Assembly: GCA_024699595.1 (NCBI GenBank)
Contig: JAILPG010000011.1
Location: 1-12,161, forward strand
Source of the DNA: Lachnospiraceae bacterium
Lineage (GTDB): Bacteria; Bacillota_A; Clostridia; Lachnospirales; Lachnospiraceae
Length of the DNA stretch: 12,161 nt
Direction of reading: 5' to 3'
How positions within the stretch are numbered: position 1 is the stretch's first letter; every line of letters starts with the position of its first letter. The notes beneath the pieces are model-generated. The model made no database searches, was not told where the DNA came from, and worked only from the letters and a program-made list of their open reading frames with translations. The position numbers were made by a program, and so were the translations under genes. Below are positions 7,289 through 12,161 of this stretch, in pieces.

Positions 7289-7318
7289 GGAAAGACTGAT
7301 CAGATCAGACTTTCCTTA
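7286..7318. terminator. Bidirectional hairpin at convergent gene ends
   Basis: TAAGGAAAG...CTTTCCTTA arms (7286-7294 and 7310-7318) continue inward with CTGAT/ATCAG around a CAG loop, with one A-A mismatch. The hairpin includes the TAA of the CbrC-like gene (7286-7288) and the stop codon of the leftward flavoprotein (7316-7318). No clear U-tract follows on either strand, so it may act as a weak or factor-assisted two-way terminator, or protect 3' ends. Confidence 0.5.
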
Positions 7319-8503
7319 AGAGCAGAACCTGTCTGCCATGTCTATTGCAAGCTTTACTACCACGTCGGAATTGTAATGCTGCCATTCTCCCCATCTTCCG
7401 AGACCGTATACCTGTTTCCCGGAGACTTCTTTTAAAAGACTGCTCATTATCTCTTCCTTGCCGACAGTATTTAAGGGATATGCGTATTCATTGATAAAAT
7501 ACGGTCTGTCCGAGCTCTTAAATCTTGTCAGGTTAGTCTCCGTCCAGTAACCTCTTGAATCAGGGCAGAAATTATGTCTTACGAGGATCCTGTGATATGA
7601 AAGATCAGGATCAGGATAATAGATCCACTGGGCCTTTGTATCAAGGTTTTCGTGGATATATTCGATGACCACCGAAGTATACTTTAAAGACTCTATTCCC
7701 TTAAGCGAAACATCGCTTAAGCCCTTTATGCTCTTAAACGATCTCCACGGAATGGTGGATATAATCACATCTGCGTTATACTCTCCGTTTACCGTATGAG
7801 TGTCAAGATCGATATCTGTTATCTCCGTATTTAAGATAAGCTTATCGGAAAGGCTGTCAGCCATTCTCTTCCACAGCTCTCCGTAGCCGTATTTTTTGGG
7901 GTAATAAAAGCTTGCATGCCCGGGCTGTGTTCCGTAGGCTTTTTTCTCAAGACAGCTTATAAGTGTTTCCTCAAAGGAAACATTGGGAAGCTTATTTAGC
8001 CAGTAGGTTCCGAGAGCGTTAAGCTCTTCTCCGAACATCTTTTTGTTGTAGGGTATCATGTAATCATCTGCGATCTTATCGCCGAGTTTCCAGTATATCC
8101 AGTCAACAAACTTCTTTGGCATATCCGTGCCGAGATTGCAGCCTGCCACCGCGATCGACTTAAGGTATTCTACCTGGTCCTCAAGGCTCATCTGCCAGAT
8201 ATTTGCCTCGATCGGGCTGTTTATGATGTTGCCGTTTACATCTATGCGGGAATCCCTTTCATACAGATCCCACTCGCTTTTATCCATAAATGAAAACAGA
8301 AGATCAAGGACATCCTGCTTTTTTACATCAAGGAAATGACCGCCTCCGATATCGAGAGGTGAGCCGTCTACATCTTTGCTCTTACAGAGTCCGCCCCCTT
8401 CTGCTTCCTTTTCGATCACTAAAAGATCATTTTCACCGTTTTGCATGAGTCTGCAGGCAAGCGACAGTCCTGCCGGGCCTGCTCCGAGGATAAGATATTT
8501 CAT
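7316..8503 (-). CDS. FAD-dependent oxidoreductase, UDP-galactopyranose mutase / protoporphyrinogen oxidase-like
   Basis: This 395-residue protein has an N-terminal dinucleotide-binding fold: MKYLILGAGPAGLSLA with GxGxxG at 7-12, and E31 ending the second strand. A second FAD-contact stretch follows, with GGG at 36-38 and GGGH at 53-56. PYNKKMFGEEL (151-161) corresponds to the substrate-domain segment of UGM-like flavoproteins. GRWGEWQHYNSD (369-380) is the C-terminal FAD motif of that superfamily. The length fits the family (about 370-400). The exact reaction cannot be told: true Glf enzymes act on UDP-galactopyranose, but relatives are uncharacterised amine-oxidase-like enzymes. No glycan genes are nearby. 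The start has GGAA at 8512-8515, 8 bases upstream. The gene lies 82 bases after trmB in the same direction and may be co-transcribed. No strong promoter is seen in the gap. Confidence 0.75.
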   Translation of the reverse strand: MKYLILGAGPAGLSLACRLMQNGENDLLVIEKEAEGGGLCKSKDVDGSPLDIGGGHFLDVKKQDVLDLLFSFMDKSEWDLYERDSRIDVNGNIINSPIEANIWQMSLEDQVEYLKSIAVAGCNLGTDMPKKFVDWIYWKLGDKIADDYMIPYNKKMFGEELNALGTYWLNKLPNVSFEETLISCLEKKAYGTQPGHASFYYPKKYGYGELWKRMADSLSDKLILNTEITDIDLDTHTVNGEYNADVIISTIPWRSFKSIKGLSDVSLKGIESLKYTSVVIEYIHENLDTKAQWIYYPDPDLSYHRILVRHNFCPDSRGYWTETNLTRFKSSDRPYFINEYAYPLNTVGKEEIMSSLLKEVSGKQVYGLGRWGEWQHYNSDVVVKLAIDMADRFCS

Positions 8504-8532
8504 AAATCGTGTTCCTTTTTTATTTACTGGGA

Positions 8533-8550
8533 CATGGCTTTTGCGCCATG
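8533..8550. other. Hairpin between trmB and the flavoprotein gene
   Basis: CATGGC (8533-8538) and GCCATG (8545-8550) form a perfect 6-bp stem with loop TTTTGC on the plus strand. There is no U-tract on the minus strand, so it is not a classical terminator for trmB. It may be an RNA-processing or stability element, or incidental. Confidence 0.3.
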
Positions 8551-8585
8551 CGTATGTATTTATTTAGAAGTATTGTCACCGGATC

Positions 8586-9230
8586 TTAACGCTTTGCGAT
8601 CACATATCTGCATATGGGATTTCCGATGCTTGAGAATCTCTCCTCATATTCGGTCATGACATTGTCCTTCATCAGGGCTTCGTCATTATGAAGGTCATAA
8701 GTACAGCTTCGGAGCTCAAAATCCGAGTCCTTAAGCTCTTCCATCGCAAAATCGAACAGCTCCCTGTTATCTGTCTTAAATTCCACGATGCCTCCGGGCT
8801 TTAGTATATCCGCGTATCTTTTGAGAAAAGCCCTTGAAGGAAGTCTTCTCTTTGCATGCCTGTCCTTGGGCCAGGGATCGGAAAAGTTTAAGTATATCCT
8901 GTCAACCTCGCCCTTATCAAAGACATCGCAGATATATTCGGCATCCATACGGATAAACCTGAGATTGGAAAGCTCGTTTTCCTCCTGCTTCTGTATGGCA
9001 CGAAGTAAGACTGAGGAGTATTTTTCGATACCCACATAGTTGATATCTTTATTCATCCCCGCAAGGGTGTGGATAAACCTCCCTTTTCCCATGCCTATCT
9101 CTATCCTTACGGGAGCGTCATTTCCAAAGATATCACGGCAAAAGCTTCCTTTATGCTTATCAAAGTCGTGGATGACAAATCTGTTTTCTGCGATGAACTC
9201 TCTTGAGCCCGTTATATTCCTGAGTCTCAT
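8586..9230 (-). CDS. trmB: tRNA (guanine-N7-)-methyltransferase TrmB
   Basis: TrmB uses S-adenosylmethionine to make m7G46 in the variable loop of tRNAs, in the cytoplasm. The 214-residue form starting MRLRNITGSREFIAEN is chosen because Firmicute TrmB proteins begin with this MR-R/L motif. An in-frame ATG at 9278 would add 16 residues lying inside the preceding gene. Motifs: SAM-binding EIGMGKG (44-50), YVGIEKYSSVL, NFSDPWPK (115-122) with the following HAKRR, FKTDN (151-155) and the C-terminal TEYEERFS (193-200), all characteristic of the family. The start codon overlaps the stop of scfB by one base (TAATG), and no clear separate ribosome site is visible, so it is probably translated by coupling to scfB. 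Confidence 0.95.
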   Translation of the reverse strand: MRLRNITGSREFIAENRFVIHDFDKHKGSFCRDIFGNDAPVRIEIGMGKGRFIHTLAGMNKDINYVGIEKYSSVLLRAIQKQEENELSNLRFIRMDAEYICDVFDKGEVDRIYLNFSDPWPKDRHAKRRLPSRAFLKRYADILKPGGIVEFKTDNRELFDFAMEELKDSDFELRSCTYDLHNDEALMKDNVMTEYEERFSSIGNPICRYVIAKR

Positions 9231-10612
9231 TAATCTGTTTCTGTATCCGAAAGAGCTGCCTTTATCATAAGCGCACACTCGATCCTTTTTCTCTGTAAGA
9301 TGCAGCCTGTCTCGTAGTTTCCATTAATGTCTCCGGATGCATGATAGGAATTGGCCATGCATCCTCCCGAACAGTAGAACTTTGCAAAGCAGTCCCTGCA
9401 TTCCTTTTTGGTGTATACATTGCAGGATCCGAATTTTTTCCTTAACTGCGTATCCGTTATGCCCTCATCCACGTTTCCAATCTTAAAGCTTTCATCACCT
9501 ACGAACTGGTGGCAGGGATAGAGATCCCCAAACGGAGTGACAGCAAGGTATTCGCAGCCAGCACCGCAGCCTGAGAGCCTCTTTGCGACACAGGGTCCGC
9601 CCTCGAGATCGATCATGAAATGAAAGAAATTGATAAATCTGCCTTCTTTTCTTCTCTTTACGATCTCTTTTGCAAGAATGTCATACTGGGACAAAAGGAT
9701 TGGGATATCCTCATCTTTTAAGGCATAGGGTTCATTAGGATCACATACGACAGGCTCCACTGATATCTGTTCAAAGCCCTCATCGTGAAGGTGCAGCACA
9801 TCCTCTGAAAAGTCGGTATTGTAATGTGTATAGGTTCCGCGGACATAATAGTCTGTCTGGTTTCTTGACTCTGCCGCCTTTTTAAACTTCGGAAGTATCA
9901 CATCATAGGAGCCCTTGCCTCCGGTTGTAGGACGCATCCTGTCGTTTACTTCCCTTCTTCCGTCTATCGAAAGGACGAGATTGTGCATTTCCCTGTTTGC
10001 AAACTCAAGGATCTCATCATCAAGCAGCAGTCCGTTTGTCGTAAGGGTAAATCTGAATTTCTTGTTATTGCTCTCTTCAATGGAACGGCCGTATTCTACC
10101 AGCTTTTTTACGACTTCAAAATTAAGGGTCGGTTCTCCTCCGAAAAAATCCACCTCAAGATTGACTCTGTTTCCCGATGCCTTTACCAGAAAATCAAGGG
10201 CTTTCTTTCCGGTCTCAAAGGACATAAGAGCTTCTTTTCCGTGGTACTTTCCCTTTCCCGCAAAGCAGTAGCCGCACCTTAGGTTGCAGTCATGTGCGAT
10301 ATGCAGACAGAGCGCCTTTACTATTGGGTTTTCATTCTTTCTTTCGGTAAAGCTTTCCATATAGGGCTCATATATATCGTCCGTAAACAAAGCTCCTGAG
10401 TCCGCAAGTTCCCGTATTTCGGCACATGCTGAGGCAATATCGTCCTTACTGTATCTTCCGTTTGTCTTTTCATACAGTGTATCTGCGGAAAGCTCTCTGT
10501 CAGCCTCCAAAAGAGGTATGAGATCGTAGCAGATGTCATCAACGACGTGGACTGCTCCGGAATCCACATCCATTACTATATTGTATCCGTTATTTTTGAA
10601 CTGATGGATCAT
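9230..10612 (-). CDS. scfB: SCIFF (ranthipeptide) radical SAM/SPASM maturase
   Basis: This 460-residue enzyme should install thioether cross-links in the SCIFF peptide encoded just upstream at 10748-10894. Residues 1-85 (beginning MIHQFKNNGYNIVMDVDSGA) are the PqqD-like RiPP recognition element typical of SCIFF maturases. The radical SAM cluster motif is CNLRCGYC (C109, C113, C116), followed by GGEP (158-161). The C-terminal SPASM region holds a cysteine-rich set for auxiliary 4Fe-4S clusters: C341, C349, C353, C367, C397, C405, C408, C414, C418, C437. The length agrees with characterised relatives such as CteB. The start has AAAGGAAG 3-5 bases upstream. A strong terminator-like hairpin separates it from scfA, so it is probably expressed by read-through at a lower level. 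Its TAA overlaps the trmB start. Confidence 0.95.
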   Translation of the reverse strand: MIHQFKNNGYNIVMDVDSGAVHVVDDICYDLIPLLEADRELSADTLYEKTNGRYSKDDIASACAEIRELADSGALFTDDIYEPYMESFTERKNENPIVKALCLHIAHDCNLRCGYCFAGKGKYHGKEALMSFETGKKALDFLVKASGNRVNLEVDFFGGEPTLNFEVVKKLVEYGRSIEESNNKKFRFTLTTNGLLLDDEILEFANREMHNLVLSIDGRREVNDRMRPTTGGKGSYDVILPKFKKAAESRNQTDYYVRGTYTHYNTDFSEDVLHLHDEGFEQISVEPVVCDPNEPYALKDEDIPILLSQYDILAKEIVKRRKEGRFINFFHFMIDLEGGPCVAKRLSGCGAGCEYLAVTPFGDLYPCHQFVGDESFKIGNVDEGITDTQLRKKFGSCNVYTKKECRDCFAKFYCSGGCMANSYHASGDINGNYETGCILQRKRIECALMIKAALSDTETD

Positions 10613-10682
10613 GATCTTCCTTTATTACGGTATTTCCTTAGGGAAACTGTTTCTTGATACGATTTTTCTCCGGTTTATGCAC

Positions 10683-10714
10683 AAAAGATGCGGACATTGT
10701 AAAATGCCCGCATC
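10683..10714 (-). terminator. Intrinsic terminator/attenuator between scfA and scfB
   Basis: On the minus strand the arms GATGCGGGCATT and AATGTCCGCATC form a 12-bp stem (one G-U pair) with loop TTAC, directly followed by TTTT (10683-10686). It lies 33 bases after the scfA stop and about 70 bases before scfB. Partial termination here would give many scfA transcripts and few scfA-scfB transcripts, matching the need for more substrate than enzyme. No other clear promoter for scfB is seen after it. Confidence 0.85.
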
Positions 10715-10747
10715 GTAAATCTTTCAATGCATAATGCCTGTGACTGT

Positions 10748-10894
10748 CTATTTGTTCTTATTCTCACAGGACTGGTTGCCTACAGTACAGGATGTCTTGC
10801 ATGCTGACTGGCAGGAAGTCTGGCACTCGCCGCAGCCTCCTGTAGCACGGCTCTTCTTATAATCTCTGGTATTAAGCGTCCTTATATGCTTCAT
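10748..10894 (-). CDS. scfA: SCIFF precursor peptide (six cysteines in forty-five)
   Basis: This 48-residue ribosomal peptide begins MKHIRTLNTRDYKKSRATGG and continues with the six-cysteine region: C21, C24, C28, C32, C36 and C43, spaced CGEC, TSC, SAC, TSC and QSC, with tail ENKNK. The MKHI-TLNT leader and ACKTSCTVGNQSCE core are hallmarks of the SCIFF family. The maturase in this family forms thioether bridges from cysteine to nearby residues; the C32-x4-T37 arrangement corresponds to the cysteine-threonine link reported for the Clostridium thermocellum peptide CteA. AGGAGG at 10900-10905 sits 5 bases before the ATG. It has its own promoter upstream and an attenuator downstream before scfB. 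The role of the mature peptide is unsettled; signalling has been proposed for SCIFF-derived peptides in some clostridia. Export machinery is not in the window. Confidence 0.95.
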   Translation of the reverse strand: MKHIRTLNTRDYKKSRATGGCGECQTSCQSACKTSCTVGNQSCENKNK

Positions 10895-10899
10895 ATAGT

Positions 10900-10905
10900 C
10901 CTCCT
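10900..10905 (-). promoter_or_regulatory. Strong ribosome binding site of scfA
   Basis: A perfect AGGAGG on the minus strand, 5 bases before the scfA ATG. It supports the reality of this short gene and its start. Confidence 0.85.
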
Positions 10906-10929
10906 AAGCTTTTTCATGTCTTTCATAAA

Positions 10930-10946
10930 CGAAATGATCTGTTTCG
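10930..10946. promoter_or_regulatory. Inverted repeat at the scfA transcription start
   Basis: CGAAA (10930-10934) and TTTCG (10942-10946) are separated by 7 bases and overlap the predicted start point of the scfA transcript. This could be a small operator or a 5' end hairpin. Five-base arms are short, so chance is possible. Confidence 0.25.
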
Positions 10947-10949
10947 ATT

Positions 10950-10978
10950 ATGATAGCATAAAGCCCTGTACTTGAAAA
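10950..10978 (-). promoter_or_regulatory. Candidate promoter of scfA
   Basis: On the minus strand TTTTCA (10973-10978) and TATCAT (10950-10955) are spaced by 17 bases, and TG at the extended position (TGCTATCAT) strengthens it. Transcription would start near 10943, giving a leader of about 48 bases before scfA. It separates scfA from the double-glycine peptide gene just upstream. Confidence 0.55.
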
Positions 10979-10990
10979 GGATTTTTGACA

Positions 10991-11015
10991 CTTAAATCCT
11001 GTTATTGGATTTAAG
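10991..11015. other. Perfect 9-bp hairpin across the stop of the double-glycine peptide gene
   Basis: CTTAAATCC (10991-10999) and GGATTTAAG (11007-11015) pair perfectly around a 7-base loop TGTTATT. The stop codon (10992-10994) lies in the stem. No U-tract follows on the minus strand, so it is more likely a 3' end protector or a weak terminator. It repeats the pattern seen at 7286-7318, where stop codons are also inside a stem. Confidence 0.45.
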
Positions 11016-11249
11016 GAAAGATTCAAGCTCCTTTACCGGTACCGTTGAAAGATAATATTCAGGATCCTCTATGGGTCCTTTGTACTGTGTAAGAAGCCAT
11101 TTCCAGTTTTCAGCACTTATGGGCATTGTATTTCCCTGCTGGTCCCTGTAGGTAACAGTACCATAATCATCAACAAAATATCCGTACTTGGTGGTTCCTG
11201 CTCCTCCGCTTACATGACTGAGATCGGAATCGTTTAATTGGTTATTCAT
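10992..11249 (-). CDS. Double-glycine leader peptide, putative secreted bacteriocin-like or signal peptide
   Basis: This 85-residue protein opens MNNQLNDSDLSHVSGG. That matches the double-glycine leader pattern (acidic helix, L-x-x-V-S-G-G) cleaved by C39 peptidase domains of ABC exporters. Cleavage after G16 would release a 69-residue product starting AGTTKYGYFVDDYGTVTYRD. The product has no cysteine, many Tyr/Trp residues and no hydrophobic stretch, so it does not look like a pore-forming class II bacteriocin with GxxxG or YGNGV motifs. Start is firm: AAGGAGG (11257-11263) is 7 bases upstream. Its neighbour downstream is scfA. Neither exporter, immunity protein nor modifying enzyme dedicated to it is visible. 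The function is unknown; a secreted peptide is the best reading. Confidence 0.6.
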   Translation of the reverse strand: MNNQLNDSDLSHVSGGAGTTKYGYFVDDYGTVTYRDQQGNTMPISAENWKWLLTQYKGPIEDPEYYLSTVPVKELESFLKSNNRI

Positions 11250-11276
11250 ACTTCGTCCTCCTTGTAGTGTGTCTTA

Positions 11277-11335
11277 CGGATCATTTAAGGATCCGATCCT
11301 CTTTTACATGCCGGTATCCATGTGTTTATCCGGCA
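11277..11335. promoter_or_regulatory. Two hairpins in the 5' leader of the double-glycine peptide gene
   Basis: CGGATC/GATCCG (11277-11282 and 11290-11295) and TGCCGG/CCGGCA (11309-11314 and 11330-11335) form two 6-bp stems within the roughly 95-base leader that follows the promoter at 11350-11379. Neither has a U-tract in the leftward direction. On the plus strand the second is followed by GGCG and six T, so it could stop antisense transcription. I cannot assign it to a known riboswitch. Confidence 0.3.
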
Positions 11336-11349
11336 GGCGTTTTTTAACG

Positions 11350-11379
11350 TTCATAATAGTTATACGAGATAGAAGTCAA
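11350..11379 (-). promoter_or_regulatory. Candidate promoter of the double-glycine peptide gene
   Basis: On the minus strand TTGACT (11374-11379) is followed 18 bases later by TATGAA (11350-11355), or by TTATGA with 17-base spacing. It lies just after the stop of the SPOR-domain gene and about 100 bases before the peptide start. Confidence 0.45.
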
Positions 11380-11396
11380 AATGGCAAATTCTTTCC

Positions 11397-12161
11397 TTAA
11401 TCCCACCAGTATATTCCGTAGTAGCGGTTTACGTGATTTCCGCTTACACTTACGTCAAATACTCCGACAAAAGCATCCGTAGCGTTGCTTTCGGGATCCT
11501 CGTTCATAAGACTGTTGTTTCTTTGGTACCAGTCAAGTACTGTATCCCCCTTTTTGTACCTTGCAAATCCTTCCATGTCACAGGATTTGTCAAATTCGGT
11601 ATTTTCATCAACATAGAAAATGTCTCCCCAGGTCTCATATCCGAATTCTTCAAAATAAGGCGACCAGTCATATGTAAATACCGGATTGCCGAATCTTAAT
11701 ATGACACAGTCTTTTCTGACATTTACGCTGTTCGTTGTAAAGGCTGTGACATTGACCCTTAATCCGTTGCATTCTGCGCTGTATTTTACAAAGGCGTCTT
11801 TGTAGCCATCTTTTTTTACGTCCTTTAACACAGCCTCGGCATCTTCTTTGGTATCAAAACGTCCCGCAAGGACTACACAGTAAGGATCCTTATTAAGGCC
11901 CGCCCATTCGGTGGTATGTGTGACGGTTCCGTCATATCCGTCATCGATAAGCTTTTCGGCGGTTTTGATCGCTGCATCCCTGTCTTTTGTACTTGATACA
12001 AAGACACCGTAAAACGGTCTTGTGTCGGCATCTGCCACAAAGAGATCTTCGGGGCCTGCATCCGGATCCAGATAGGGCATGAGAACATCCTCTGCAGTAT
12101 AGACGGGAATGTCTTCCTTATCGATACGTTCAAATTCATAACCTTCAAAATACATATCGAT
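11397..12161 (-). CDS. SPOR-domain protein, N-terminus beyond the window
   Basis: The frame is open to the right edge (two more codons before the ATG at 12155, with no ribosome site visible), so the protein is most likely longer at its N-terminus. Counted from that Met, residues about 47-126 look like a SPOR fold. PFYGVFVSSTKDRDAAIKTA leads into a second half-repeat PYCVVLAGRFDTKEDAEAVL, each a strand followed by a helix, as in SPOR domains that bind denuded peptidoglycan glycan strands at division or sporulation septa. The last 125 residues are Tyr/Trp-rich and unrecognised, ending YYGIYWWD. Export would be expected for SPOR proteins, but any signal or membrane anchor would lie outside the window. 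Confidence 0.6.
   Translation of the reverse strand: MDMYFEGYEFERIDKEDIPVYTAEDVLMPYLDPDAGPEDLFVADADTRPFYGVFVSSTKDRDAAIKTAEKLIDDGYDGTVTHTTEWAGLNKDPYCVVLAGRFDTKEDAEAVLKDVKKDGYKDAFVKYSAECNGLRVNVTAFTTNSVNVRKDCVILRFGNPVFTYDWSPYFEEFGYETWGDIFYVDENTEFDKSCDMEGFARYKKGDTVLDWYQRNNSLMNEDPESNATDAFVGVFDVSVSGNHVNRYYGIYWWD

Noticed and set aside
9231..9278. Upstream in-frame ATG (9278) as the trmB start
   Set aside because: The 16 extra residues overlap the end of scfB and are not family-like, whereas MRLRN at 9230 is the usual TrmB N-terminus.
11309..11340. TGCCGG hairpin with T6 as a plus-strand terminator of a real transcript
   Set aside because: No plus-strand gene lies within 4 kb upstream. It is noted only as leader structure.

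Overview
The window looks like a chromosomal segment of a member of the Clostridia, most likely a Lachnospiraceae-type Firmicute. The basis is the SCIFF peptide with its radical SAM maturase (a near-signature pair of Clostridia), a Firmicute-type TrmB, strong AGGAGG ribosome sites and a moderate base composition. No genus can be fixed from sequence alone. Coding density is high and no gene-free stretch exceeds about 170 bases.

Left edge (1-466): a partial TerB-like gene reads leftward. Its promoter faces away from an extended -10 promoter that drives a rightward operon.

Rightward operon (467-7288): four main genes. (1) A 1031-residue protein joins a Clp-type AAA+ module, a receiver-like module that has lost most phosphorylation residues, and a complete FtsH-type AAA+/M41 zinc protease without any membrane segment. 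(2) A CbbX/SpoVK-like AAA+ protein carries a degenerate AAA+ copy in front of its active one. (3) A free-standing degenerate AAA+ protein is paralogous to that inactive copy. (4) A CbrC-family zinc protein ends the operon. A 26-codon reading frame overlaps the junction of genes 2 and 3. I read the set as a soluble chaperone-protease system with active and inactive AAA+ subunits. Its substrate and trigger are unknown. The TerB neighbour weakly hints at stress response.

Convergent boundary (about 7286-7318): a hairpin overlaps both stop codons.

Leftward block (7316-12161), listed in transcription order from the right edge: a partial SPOR-domain protein; an 85-residue peptide with a double-glycine leader; the 48-residue SCIFF precursor scfA (short, with its own promoter and ribosome site); an intrinsic terminator acting as an attenuator; the maturase scfB; trmB, whose start codon overlaps the scfB stop; and a UDP-galactopyranose-mutase-like flavoprotein. 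ScfB would install thioether bridges in ScfA, giving a ranthipeptide. The attenuator would keep precursor mRNA in excess over the enzyme. No peptide exporter is visible in the window.

The most novel-looking part is the Clp/receiver/FtsH fusion together with its paralogous pseudo-AAA partners.
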